Of a stretch of 64,000 bases of DNA, positions 34,363-44,940 are shown piece by piece. The position numbers and the translations under genes are program-made. This DNA is from Cinnamomum chago (lineage: Eukaryota > Streptophyta > Magnoliopsida > Laurales > Lauraceae), in assembly GCA_038049695.1 (NCBI GenBank), contig CP142451.1:66655501-66719500 (forward strand), in the 5' to 3' direction. The notes under the pieces were generated by a model. That model ran no database searches, had not been told where the DNA came from, and saw nothing but the letters and a program-made list of their open reading frames with translations. The first letter of the stretch is position 1. Each line of letters begins with the position of its first letter.

Positions 34363-34814
34363 AAATTTGACGTGCAACCCTTTTGAAGCATGTTGAAGCC
34401 GCCCATGTGCTCTGTTTGATGAGTGATGACCTCGGTGGTTCTCGCTGCCGAGAGGCTTGATTTTGCTGATGGAGGGTCAAACGTTTGTCGGAATTACTTG
34501 AAATTTGGCACGGAGCCTTTTTTAGGTATTTTGAGACCATCTGTAGGCTCTGATCGAAATTTTGATGTCTTCGATGCCGTCGCCCCCAAGAGCGCTTGTT
34601 CATCTGCCGGAGGAGTGAAGTAGGGTCAAATAATGTTGGAATGGCCCGAAACTTCATGTGAACCCCTCTTTTCGCTGTCTTGAAGGATCTTGCAGTTTTT
34701 GTTTGATTCTGACTAGATCTGATGCTTGAAGTAGCATTGCCCGTTTGTAGTAGGATGCAGCTTCATGTGGCTTCTTGATGTTGAAGAGGCAAAGTGACAT
34801 TTTTGGTGTCAACA
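34363..34814 (-). mobile_element. Tat 5' LTR, right part
   Basis: Tat LTR sequence continues directly from 17308 after removal of chromovirus A and one ACCTG. It ends GGTGTCAACA at 34814, which is the 5' end of the Tat element in its own orientation (TGTTGACACC). Confidence 0.9.
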
Positions 34815-35417
34815 CAACTCAACCTATGGACTGCGCTATCTTGTCGACTACTCGCCGTACACTTTCACCGTGCTTGAAACGAACGCCTTGAACCTGCCTT
34901 CATGGTGTCTCTACTTCAGAAGAGTAGATGGAACGAGAAACCAAAGCTTGATCTTCAGAATAACAACTAGAAGCCTTAGGGGATGATGGATCTCTCACAA
35001 ATCTTCTCTAGGTCTTTGTATTGAAGAAAAGTGCTTTGGAATAGAGAGAGAATGGCTATTTATAAGCTTTGGATTGTGCCTCAAGAGTTGTGATATGATT
35101 AGGGTTCAAATAGGCATCTTGAGAGAAAATAGGAACAAGTTACTGATGAGTTAAGGATTCATCCCAGGTTCGCTCGAGCAATCACAGGGGTTCGCTTGAG
35201 TGAAGTTGATTCTGTCTCAGGATTTTATATCAGAACATAGATGGCTCGAACGAAGAAGCTTTTGTGAGGGGTTCGCTCGAGCGGATGGAACATCGCAAAA
35301 CAACAGTACTTCTTCACTTGAATATCTTGGCAGTCCATTCTAATAAAAGTTACACTTATTTGAAACCATGTTCTGTCCATTACCCAATGTATTAGCCAAC
35401 ACTTATAAAACCTTACA
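34815..35417 (-). mobile_element. Copia-like tandem element: LTR a (partial)
   Basis: The sequence from CAACTCAACC aligns with the distal two thirds of LTR c and LTR b. The missing part lies beyond the Tat insertion. It ends AAAACCTTACA at 35417, followed by CTCCCCCTTTGG, which on the minus strand is a polypurine tract. A minus-strand TATAAATAG lies near 35066. Confidence 0.8.
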
Positions 35418-36141
35418 ATCTCCCCCTTTGGCAATTCATGGACAAAACTCTTAGATACAAAAAATTCTACCCAAGTACTAACACTAAAAACATCCGGAGA
35501 ATAATCAAATTCAAAACAAAACTGTCTTGACCTGTAAATCCCCTGCAAAGCTTGTCAGTGGATCAAGTGATTTCATCATATAAACAAGCAAGAAGAAGTA
35601 AGCAAATCTCATAAGACATATCATCATACCATATAGTTTCCTATCACCAATTGGTTTTCGGATAAGTGGTAGCTCAATGGGGTGTAAGATCCTATAAATG
35701 GTATCAAAGCTTGGTAGGTTAGGTGTTCAAGTCACGGGATAAGCGTTTTGCGAGTTAGCAGCAGGAGTCGCGGTGGGTGTGCCGTTGAGGGAGGGATTGT
35801 TGAGGTCAACACCCAACCTCGCTCCTGAGCGGTCATAATTGTGGTCGAGCCCAAGCCTCACCATAAAACTATTGTTATGGACTGCCCAAGATATTCAAGG
35901 GAAGAAGTACAGTTGTTTTGAAACTGACTGTGTTCGCTCGAGTGGATGGACGAGCGATGTTCCATCCTCTCAAGCGAACCCCTCACAGAACCTACTTCGC
36001 TCAAGCTCACATCGTGCATCACTCGAGCCATCTCCTTTTTTGGAAGAAAGAACCCAGTTCACTTGAGCAAACTCCAAGACCGCTCGAGCAAACCCCTCAT
36101 AGAAGCTTCTTCACTCGAGCCATCTATGCTCTGATCCCAAT
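35418..36141 (-). mobile_element. Copia-like tandem element: internal region 1
   Basis: This non-coding region of about 720 bp is bounded by a minus-strand polypurine tract (35418-35431) and a minus-strand TGGGATCAGAGC (36139-36128). The latter is one base from the initiator-Met primer site TGGTATCAGAGC. It holds a Pol III-box-like segment (35660-35870) and an inverted copy of an LTR segment (35877-36127). No gag or pol is present, so the element is non-autonomous. Confidence 0.7.
35660..35870 (+). repeat. tRNA-derived SINE-like segment, copy 1
   Basis: TAGCTCAATGG (35670-35680) fits a Pol III A box and GTTCAAGTC (35725-35733) a B box, with tRNA-like spacing. The better preserved copy is at 37310-37520. 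I see no poly-A tail or clear TSD. Confidence 0.4.
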
Positions 36142-36714
36142 TGATAAACCAACCATAACACAGGCTTAGGTCCCAATAACAATAATCCTTACAGATTTCC
36201 AAACCACGCTATTAATCTAGAAATTAATCCTAATTCAGATTAAAAGCAATCACCAAGAAGAGACAATGACGCACGATGTATACGTGGAAAACCCTACTCT
36301 GAAAAAAAAACCACGGGCCTCATCGTCTAGGGCAATAGACAACCAAACACTAAGATATTGAAAGTTACAAGAAAGAACTCACAACCCTTTCCTAGTTGTA
36401 ACTCAATGTAAGGACTACGCTATCTTGCCGACTGCTTGCCGTACACCTTCATCATGCTTTAAACAAACACTTTGAACCCGCCTTTAAGGTGTCTCTACTT
36501 CAGAAGAGTAGATGGACGAGAAACCAAAGCTTGATCTTCGAAAAAGCAACTAGAAGCCTTGGGGGATGATGGATCTCTCACAAATCTTCTTTAGGTCTTT
36601 GTATTGAAGAGAAGTGCTTTGGTTCGTGCCTCAAGAGTTGTGATATGATAAGGGTTCAAATAGGCATCTTGAGAGAAAATAGGAACAAGTTTTCGAATGG
36701 GTTCGTCCCAGGTT

Positions 36715-36930
36715 CGCTCAAGCAGTCAGAGGGGTTCTCTTGAGTGAAGTTGATTCTGTCTCAGGCTTTTATATTAGAACATAGATGGCTCGAGCGAAGA
36801 AGCTTTTGTGAGGTGTTTGCTCGAGCGGTCTTGGAGTTCGCTCGAGCGAATTGGGTTCCGTTTTCCATAAAAGGAGATGGCTTGAGCGATGCATAATGAG
36901 AGCTTGAGCGAAGGAGATTCTATGAGGGTT
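36715..36930. repeat. CTCGAG palindrome cluster in LTR b
   Basis: Copies include GGTTCGCTCAAGC, GGCTCGAGCGAAG, TTGCTCGAGCGG, TTCGCTCGAGCGAATT and weaker AGCTTGAGCGAAG versions. They lie in the U3-side half of a minus-oriented LTR. Confidence 0.85.
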
Positions 36931-36989
36931 TAGCTCGTCAGTTTCAAAACAATTGCACTTCTTCTCTTAAATATCTTGGGCAGTCCATT
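36775..36989. repeat. Inverted-repeat arm in LTR b
   Basis: This LTR segment is largely the reverse complement of 35877-36127 and of 37535-37735, both in the internal regions. The shared landmarks in inverse order are ATAGATGGCTCGAG, GAAGCTT, CTCGAGCGGTCTTGGAGTT, AAAGGAGATGG and TTGGGCAGTCCAT. Confidence 0.85.
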
Positions 36990-37067
36990 CTAGTAAAAGT
37001 TACATTTATTTGAAACCCTATTTTGTCCATTACCCAATGAATTAGCAAACACTCATAAAACCTTAAA

Positions 37068-37745
37068 ATCTACCCCTTTGGAAACTCATGGACAAAAGTC
37101 CTAGATACACAAAAATCTTCCCACATACTCACACTGAAAACCTCCGAAGAATAATCAACTTCAAAACAAAACTATCTTGACCTGTAAATCCCCTGCAAAA
37201 CTTGTCACTAGATCAAATGATTTCATCATATAAACACACAAGAAGAAACAAGCAAATTTCACAAGTCATATCATCATACCATGTCGTTTCCTATCACCAA
37301 TTGGTTTTGGGATAAGTGGTAGCTCAATGGGGTGTAAGGTCCTACACGTGGTATCAGAGCCTGGTAGGTCGGGTGTTCGAGTCACGGGACACGCGTTTTG
37401 CGAGTTCGCAGCAAGAGTCGAGGCAGGTGTGCCGTTGAGGGAGGGATTGTTGAGGTCAACATCCACCCCCACTCCTAAGAGGTTATATTTGTGGTCGAGC
37501 CCTCGCCCTCACCATAAAACTATTGTTGTGGACTGCCAAAGATATTCAAGCGAAGAAATGCAGTTGTTTTGAAACTGACCGTATTTGCTCGAGCGATGTT
37601 CCAAGCTCAAGATCTCATTGTGCATCGCTCGAGCCATCTCCTTTTGTGGAAGAAATAGCCCAATTCGCTCGAGCAAACTCCAAGACTGCACGAGCGGATC
37701 CCATACAGAAGCTTCTTCGCTCCAGCCATCTATTCTCTATTCCAA
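37068..37745 (-). mobile_element. Copia-like tandem element: internal region 2
   Basis: This region aligns with internal region 1 over its length. It has a polypurine tract at the left, a SINE-like segment at 37310-37520 and an inverted LTR segment at 37535-37735. The primer site is eroded here (TTCTCTATTCCA on the plus strand). No coding potential is recognised. Confidence 0.75.
37310..37520 (+). repeat. tRNA-derived SINE-like segment, copy 2
   Basis: TAGCTCAATGG at 37320-37330 matches the Pol III A box and GTTCGAGTC at 37375-37383 the B box, 55 bp apart start to start. Between them lies TGGTATCAGAGCC, which matches the complement of an initiator-Met tRNA 3' end. It is not a tRNA gene, because no acceptor stem closes. 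Confidence 0.5.
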
Positions 37746-38568
37746 TTGATAAACCGGCCTTAACACAGGCTCAGGTCCAAATAACACTAATCCTTACAAA
37801 TTCCCAAACCACGCGATTAATCTTGAAATTAATCCCAATTCAGATTAAAAGCAATCACCAAGAAGAGACAATAACGCACGATGTATACGTGGAGAACCCT
37901 ACTCGGGAAAAAAACACAGGCCTCATTGTCTAAGCCAACAGACAACCAAACACTAAGATATTGAAAGTTACAAGAAAGAACTCACAACCGTTTCCCAGTT
38001 GCAACTCAACCTAAAGACTGCACTATCTTGCCGACTGCTTGTCGTACACCTTCACCGTGCTTAAAACAAACACCTTGAACCCGCTTTCAAGGTGTCTCTA
38101 CTTCAAAAGAGTAGATGGAACAAGAAACCAAAGCTTGATCTTCAGAACGGCAACTAGAAGCCTTGGGGGATGATGGATCTCTCACAAATCTTCTCTAGGG
38201 TTTTGTATTGAAGAGAAGTGCTTTGGAATAGAGAAAGAGAATGGCTATTTATAAGCTTTGGTTCGTGCCTCAAGAGTTGTGATATGATTAGGGTTCAAAT
38301 AGGCATCTTGAGAGAAAATAGGAACAAGTTTTCGGATGGGTTAGGGATTCATCCCAGGTTCCCTCGAGCGGTCAGTGGGGTTCGCTCGAGCGAAGTTGAT
38401 TCTGTCTCATGATTTTATATCAAAACATAGATGGCTAGAGTGGAGAAACTTATGTGAGGTGTTTGCTCGAGCGATCTTCAATTTCGCTCGAGCGAACTAG
38501 GTTCTATCTTCCACAAAAGGAGATGGCTCGAACGATGCACAATGAGAGCTTGAGAGAATGAGGTTTTG
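37746..38568 (-). mobile_element. Copia-like tandem element: LTR c, left part
   Basis: It begins TGATAAACCGGCC and is interrupted at 38568 by chromovirus B. It continues at 53805-53980. A minus-strand TATAAATAG lies at about 38253-38245. Palindromes occur at about 38357-38540. Confidence 0.85.
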
Positions 38569-41527
38569 TGTCATGCCCCCCAGACCGAGGTCCTGATAAT
38601 CAGGTCCTTAATCCAGGGTCGTGATGCGACAGGTCAGAAAATCCCGCCCGTACGAGCTAATTATTTTCCCACAGGATTCCGCAGTGAGGATTCCGGATAA
38701 TCCATCACAACCAATTTATCAATTTTATAACAAATAATGATATGCGGAAGCATGTAGCAAAATAAAAATCAAATGTAACATAAGATACGTGCACCAGCTT
38801 GGTATCAAAATAGAAATATATACATAGCATAACCCAAGGTTAATTAAAGTTGCGAGGATCACAAAAGTATAATTAAGTTATACAACCCAACATGTACAAC
38901 AGAGGCCATAAACAAAGTTTCCAAAATAAAAGTCATTCCCCAAAAAATGTTATCGAAACTCCAGACCCAACATGACGTCTACATGACATCATTTGGCTGC
39001 CACTCATGCTCCACCAGAGGCCTTACTGCCTCCTCCCCGCGTTCCGCCTCAAAGGCTGCGGGTCCGACATCTGACACCAAACAGAAAAGTATCAAGCACG
39101 GCCGTCTTGCAGGTGAATAAAATAGATAAGATATACAAGTTTTATAAATTCCATATTTATAATCATAAAATGCAGTTGAAACGATACATGTATAAAGAAT
39201 AAATCTAAATAAACCATTTATGTATAAATGAAAGAATTACATATTTAAAAATACTTCAAACTGACAGACAAATAATCAAAATATTGGCAGACCACATTTA
39301 GCTATATTCTCCTATTACCGAAGTAACAAGAGCAAACAAAGACCGTAGCCATACAATGGCCGGAACAGATAACCGTTGCCATACGAGATGACCGGAACAG
39401 ACAAACCGTTGCCACTACCCCTGGGACCGGAATACAGAACCATTGCCATGGCCAGAGCAGACAAAGTCCAAACTGCAGTTGGTAAATTATTTTAGGATCC
39501 TATGCCAGGTGATCAACCCGACAAAGTGACCCAAGCTTAGTGGTGCCAATTCAAATCCAAAACGATATAATTCAAATCACTAACCACAATTTAAACTGAT
39601 AAAAGGCCTACTATGTATCAAAACAATCGGACAATTTTGGTAACAATTCAAATGAGTAGCCTTTCTACTGTTTTTCAAACGTGGTGAACCACTCAAATCC
39701 ATTTCGAAGTGATTTATAAGAATACATGTATAGATCTACTAACATGGAACGAGATGATATGTAGTAGTTGATTGGCTCACCGAGAGCTACCTCATTACAC
39801 ATTTAGTACCTCAATATCAGTTTATAATTTTAATAAATTTGGTGCCTCTGAAGATCTTCGATAATTGGAACACGAAATGTGTACCGAGGTTTATAAAAGA
39901 ATTCCCTCGGTGTTTACATACCGAACAAACCTCCTATTATACTTCAAAATATAGCCATAGTGTGCAGAAACGAGCCTCAGGTCAAAGCCTAGGTCCGCTT
40001 GAGCGAGGGAATGTTCGCTCAAGCGGAGCTTCCCAGAAGCTCCTCTGCTTGAGCGCACATCAAGTGTGCTCGAGTGAACGACGTTTTGTCTTGCTCCTCG
40101 CAAACAGTATTCAAGTCCGCTCGAGTGAGGTCCAAGTCCACTCGAGCGGACTACCCACTGCCTAGGCGCGTCCAATGCATAATTTCCGCTTCTTCTTCAA
40201 ACATTTTATCCTTTCTTTTACATGTCTACCATTCCTTCTGCACTTTCTGAGTTCCCATTAACAACCAACCACATACATTCAACCACGACCATCAAAATCT
40301 CATTCGAAGTTCTATCACAAAAGCTAAATTTTCAGAACTGAATATAATACAAAAATGATTCATATACTGTAAAACAGCATACAACCATGATCTCATATAG
40401 TGTAAAGACCATAAATCCCTGTACAAAACTGTAAGAGAACTAATCCAAAATCCTTGATAAACACAACCCTTTCAAAACAAGAGAACAATCCACTAACATA
40501 TCAAACTTGTATATAAAAAGAAAACCATTTCATTGCATACATTACTAATCTGATTTATTCACTTGCCTCAACTGAAATGGGTCTCAAGACAGTCCAATAT
40601 TCTCCGACACAGCTAAGCTGTAATCTTACACCAAATCCCATGGAAAACCCATTCAAAAACTCAGTATTTTGAAAAGAGAAAGAGCTCTCAACGAGCCTCC
40701 TTTCATGCATGATAAAGCAATTCTAAAGGGTCTAGAAAAACCAAGATTTCAAGAGGGAAATCATTGCTTACCTCTAGGTGCTCCAAACAAGAAGAAGGGC
40801 TTGAGGAAAAGGGTTGTTCCATCTAGTTTTCTTCAAGAATGGTATCAATAAGAAGCCAAGAGGAAGGAGAAGAGATTGGTGTGATCAAATCTCCATTTTC
40901 TACCAAGGAAGAAGGACATGCAAAAGAGAGAAGATGGCTGGAAGAAAGGGAGTCTTCTTTAGGTTGTTGCAGAAAATGAAGAATAGAAGAAGACTCAATG
41001 TGAGTTGGGTTTTAAGTTGAGGAAGTGGGCCCTAATGGCTCTCAAATCTTCACATGGCTGATTTTATCATTTGTGGGACCCGAATGAGATCGACGAAGAA
41101 GACAAAGTTGATCGTTGAAATATCTAGTTTCCAAAAAGTATATTTTCCTCATGATTTTCAAATTTTGAAATTTATGCACAGATTTGGGTGTGAAAAAGAC
41201 TGTCTTGTCCTTTTTCTCGAAAAACGCAATTTATGAGGTTCAAATGCAAACGGAGTGAATGTAAAAGCTGTTGTGCTTAAAATAAAAAATCCAAAAATTT
41301 GGAAATCAATATTTTCCGAAAGCCAAAGTCAATTCCCCACATGGACACGCGTCACACGGGCCACCACGAACCCGGTAAAATCAGACTCAACGCGCTCAAA
41401 ATTCCCCAAAGCTATTCAAAATTCTAATCTAACTAAAAATACAGGCTAATCATCCTCTAATCCCATTTATAGACTAATCACAATTAAATAATAATAAAGT
41501 ATACTAAACCTGCGTCGGGGCCTGACA
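38569..41527 (-). repeat. 3' LTR (left) of chromovirus B
   Basis: On the plus strand it runs from TGTCATGCCCCCC to GGGGCCTGACA. It contains four GGAACAGA-CCGTTGCCA-type short repeats at 39342-39465, the CTGCAG near-palindrome at 39468-39482 and a palindrome cluster at 39991-40155. Confidence 0.93.
39991..40155. repeat. CTCGAG-type palindrome cluster, left LTR of B
   Basis: Variants such as CCGCTTGAGCGAGG, TTCGCTCAAGCGGA, GTGCTCGAGTGAAC, CCGCTCGAGTGAGG and CCACTCGAGCGGAC occur every 20-60 bp. The right LTR has a matching cluster at 47815-47978. Confidence 0.88.
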
Positions 41528-41541
41528 TCCTCCACCCTTTA
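41528..41541 (-). promoter_or_regulatory. Polypurine tract of chromovirus B
   Basis: TCCTCCACCCTTTA on the plus strand gives a purine run on the minus strand that ends at the LTR boundary. Confidence 0.85.
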
Positions 41542-41559
41542 AAGGCATTTGGTCCTCCA

Positions 41560-41935
41560 AATGAACACTAACCTCTGGCAGCAAGCGCGGGTACTTCTTC
41601 TGAACCTGATTACGCAATTCCCAAGTAGCCTCTTCTGGTTCGTGGTTCTCCCAAAGCACTTTTACCCACTGAATTATTCAGTTCCTCAATTCTTGCTCTT
41701 TCGTATCAATGATTTTGACCGGTTTCTCAACATAAGTGGCATCTTCCCGAATTTCCAATGGTTCAGATCGTAGTACATGAGAGGGGTCTGAAACATATTT
41801 CTTCAACATCGATACATGAAACACATTGTGCACACCTGAAAGTTCTGGCGGTAAGGCGAGTCTGTAAACCACTTCGCCAATACGACTCAGGATCTCATAC
41901 GGTCCAATGAATCTTCTAGACAATTTTCCTTTCTA
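41560..41935 (-). pseudogene. Integrase C-terminus and chromodomain of B
   Basis: The frame 41923-41678 reads SRRFIGPYEILSRIGEVVYR (GPY domain), then HNVFHVSMLKKYV and VEKPVKIIDTKEQELRN, where a stop falls. The remainder to about 41560 still encodes the chromodomain end (VLWENHE-type stretch on the minus strand). It is the counterpart of 24870-25259 in chromovirus A. Confidence 0.88.
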
Positions 41936-43050
41936 ACCGAACCTCAGTGTCCCTCTGATCGGTGACACTTTCAAAAATACTTTATCTCCTACTTGAAATT
42001 GTAGGTCCTTTCTTCTAACATTAGTATAGTTTTTTTGTCGGCTTCTCGTAGTCTTCAAACACTCATGAATGAGTTTAACTTTCTCATTGGTCTCACCAAT
42101 CAATGTCGGCCCATGAAATCTGCGTTCTCCGACCTCGTCCTAACACACTGGAGTTCTGCATCTCCTTCCATATAGTGCTTCGAAAGGTGCCATCCCTACA
42201 CTCGAGTGGTAACTGTTGTTAAATGCGAACTCACAAAGAAGTAGACTTTCGTCCCACTGAGTTCTGAAGTCAAGTACGTATGCCCTAAGCATGTCCTCCA
42301 ACGTCTGGATGGTCCTTTCTGACTGTCCATTTGTCTGTGGGTGATATGCCGTACTGAATTGAAGTTTTGTACCCATGAATTCATGCAGAGTCTTCCAGAA
42401 TCGCGAGACAAATCTGCTATCTCTGTCCGATGTGATGGAGACTGGTTGACCATGTCAGCTGACGATCTCATTAACAAACGTTTGTGCTAGTGATAACATT
42501 TGCATCTTCTTTCTTGTCTTCAACGGAATGAAACGTGCAGACTTCGTCAGTCGGTCAACTATAACCCATATGGCATTGTTCCCTTGGCTCTTGGTTGGTA
42601 AACCCGAGACAAAATCCATCGTAAGATATTCCCATTTCCAGTATGGAATTTCTAATGGCTGCAAAAGACATGCTGGTTTTTTATATTCTGCCTTAATCAA
42701 CTGACAAGTCTTGCATTGGGACACAAATGCTGCAATTTCTCTCTTCATATTGTTCCACCAAAATCTGCTCTTCAAATTATGGTACATCTTTGTACCCTTC
42801 GGGTGCATAGAATACTTGGTGTTATGGGATTCTGCCATGATTTCATTTCTCAAGTCGTCAATATTTGATACACACAATCGGCCACGGAAGTACAATACTC
42901 CATCTACGATTTTGAAATATGGGCGATCTGAAATGTGCTCCACAATTTTTACTAAGTCTGGATCCTGTAGCTGAGTCTCCTTGATTTTCTGAATGAAAAT
43001 AGGCTCAGACACTAACATATTTGCTAGCATAAAACCTTGTCTCAACGGTT
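41936..43050 (-). pseudogene. Chromovirus B integrase core
   Basis: The zinc-binding part has SHNTKYSMHPKG and QCKTCQLIKAEY. The core has YLTMDFVSGLP, AIWVIVDRLTKSARFIPL, a TSDRDSRF block and NGQSERTIQTL, so the three acidic residues are visible. A stop after NEIVS (about 42455, compatible with CGA to TGA) and another near 42140 break it. Frames are 43045-42455 and 42376-42140. Confidence 0.92.
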
Positions 43051-43590
43051 GAAATTCAACTTCAATTCTTCAAATTGTTGGGGTTTACCCATTCCTCGCA
43101 AACTAGCCATGCTCCCAAACTTCCTGCTCAATGCATTTGTCACGACATTTACTTTTTTTGATTGGAAAATCGCAGTCTTTAATATATTTCATCCATTTTC
43201 TTTGTCTCATGTTCAATTCCTTCTAGGAGAGCAAATACTGGAGACTACGGTGATCCTAATGAACTTCAAATCTTTCTCTATACAAATAGTGTCTCCACAT
43301 CTTTAGTGCAAACACAACCGCTGCCAATTCTAAGTCATGCATTGCATAATTCTTCTTGTGCTCCTTCAGTTGCCTTGAGCCATACGCTATGACTTTACCA
43401 TCTTGCATTAACATGCATCCGAGTCCTACGGTCGAAGCATCCGTATAAACTACAAAATTACCACTACCTGAGGGTAAGGTGAGAACTAGAGCCGTGGTTA
43501 ACTTCTTTTTTAAATCTTCAAAACTTGCTTCACACTGTTCGGTCCACACAAATGGCACGTTCTTCTGAGTTAGTTTGGTCAAAGGGGCTG
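43051..43590 (-). pseudogene. Chromovirus B RNase H
   Basis: The frame 43582-43256 shows [20 protein letters not shown] with the first Asp, then [20 protein letters not shown] with the Glu. A TAG after FEVH stops it. DHRSLQ follows in register. Confidence 0.9.
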
Positions 43591-43599
43591 CAATAGGTG

Positions 43600-44440
43600 A
43601 AAATCCTTACACAAACCTTCTGTAGTAGCCCGCTAAACCCAGAAAACTCCTGATTTCGATTACATTCTTTGGCCTCTCCCAATTGATGATTGCTTCTATT
43701 TTTGTTGGATCAACTGCTAAACCTTCTTTGGAAATGATATGACCGAGGAAAGAAACTTGTGTCAGCCAAAAGTCACATTTCTCAAGCTTTGCATACAACA
43801 GGTTGTCCCTCAACAACTGCTGCGATGTCCTCAGGTTCTGCTCATGCTCTTTTCTAGACTTGGAGTATACTAGTATGTCATCAATGAATACAACGCTGAA
43901 CTGGTCTAAGTAAGGTGCAAAGATCTTGATCATTAGAGCCATGAACATTGCTGGTGCGTTCGTCAGTCCAAAGGGCATTACTAAAAATTCATAGTGCCCG
44001 TATCTTGTCCGGAAGGCTGCATCGGTACATCCGATTCTCTTACCCTTAGCTGATAATATCCGGACCTCAAGTCTATCTTCGAAAAGTATTCTGCTCCCTG
44101 CAATTGATCAAATAGCTCATCTATTCTTGGCAATGGGTACTTGTTCTTAATGGTTACTTGATTCAGTCTCCTGTAATCTATGCACATTCTCAAGCTCCAT
44201 CTTTCTTCTTGACAAACAACACCGGAGCACCCCACGGTGATATGCTTGGTCTGACAAAACCTTTCTTCAATAACTCTTGCAACTGTAATTTCAATTCACC
44301 CAATTCTGCCAGAGCCATTCTATACGGTGCGATGGAAATTGGAGCTATTTCTGGCTAAGCTCTATGGTAAATTCCACTTCCCTCATTGGTGGCAAACATG
44401 GGATTTCGTCTGGAAATACATCTGGAAATTCGCACACTAC
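43600..44440 (-). pseudogene. Chromovirus B reverse transcriptase
   Basis: Frame 44235-43981 gives [20 protein letters not shown] and [20 protein letters not shown], then a frameshift. Frame 43978-43607 gives [20 protein letters not shown] and [12 protein letters not shown], then [12 protein letters not shown] and a stop. The catalytic Asp pair is intact, but the frameshift near 43980 and the stop at 43607 inactivate it. Confidence 0.93.
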
Positions 44441-44940
44441 AGGGATTTACTCCACCCCTTGGGACTGTTTGTCCTCTGTAATGAATGCTATGAATCCCTC
44501 GCATCCACTTCTCAATAATTTAACTGCTGACAATGCTGAAATAACACCAGCCTGTGAAACTCTTTTCTCTCCATGAAATTCCACCCCTAATGATGCTCCA
44601 TCCAACTTGAAGGAAATAGTTTTGTTAAAGCAATCCAAACTAGCCTGATGTCCAGACAACCAATCCATCCCCAAAATGACGTTGAAGTCATGCATGTCTA
44701 ATACGATAATGTTTGCTGGGAATGTGACATCACCTATCTCAATTGTACAACTAGGGTAAAATATAGTACACACGACTTGTTTTCCTATTGGTGTTGTAAG
44801 AGTTAGAATAAAGTCCAGTTCACTAACAGGCACATTAATCAATTTAGCAAACATGGGAGATAGAAATGAATGTGTGGCTCTAGGATCAAAGAATACTTTA
44901 GCTTCTATTCCATAGAAAAAAAAGTATACCTTCAACTACG
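44441..44940 (-). pseudogene. Chromovirus B protease
   Basis: The frame 44935-44447 has VFFDPRATHSFLS in place of the usual Asp-Ser-Gly block, so two active-site neighbours are altered. VILGMDWLSGHQASLDC follows. It runs on toward RT up to a stop at 44447. Confidence 0.9.

Larger units (their letters stand above)
396..34814 (-). mobile_element. Tat-like Ty3/gypsy retrotransposon, interrupted
   Basis: On the minus strand the order is 5' LTR (34814 down to 15300, interrupted), leader, gag, protease, RT, RNase H, a second RNase H, integrase, then a long non-coding 3' region. The second RNase H between the first one and integrase, together with the absence of a chromodomain, points to the Tat/Ogre side of Ty3/gypsy. 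The 3' LTR is not in the window. Two insertions are nested in it: a solo LTR in the protease and chromovirus A in the 5' LTR. The right end, GGTGTCAACA, abuts copia-like sequence at 34815 that is continuous with its uninterrupted homologue near 38005. All ORFs are broken, so the element is defective. Confidence 0.88.
36142..37067 (-). mobile_element. Copia-like tandem element: LTR b (central)
   Basis: On the plus strand it begins TGATAAACCAACC and ends ACCTTAAA where the sister has ACCTTACA (926 bp). It is shared between the two tandem units. Compared with LTR c it lacks 35 bp including the TATA box; the break is at 36616 between two GCTTTGG copies. CTCGAG palindromes occur at about 36715-36930. 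Confidence 0.82.

Noticed and set aside
37320..37383. A possible tRNA gene
   Set aside because: A and B boxes are present, but no acceptor stem or anticodon arm can be drawn, and the sequence is repeated with the retroelement. SINE-like is the better description.
38993..39202. Identical 69-residue ORFs at 38993-39202 and 46812-47021
   Set aside because: They are the same frame in the two LTRs of chromovirus B. Identity reflects recent LTR duplication, not selection on a protein.
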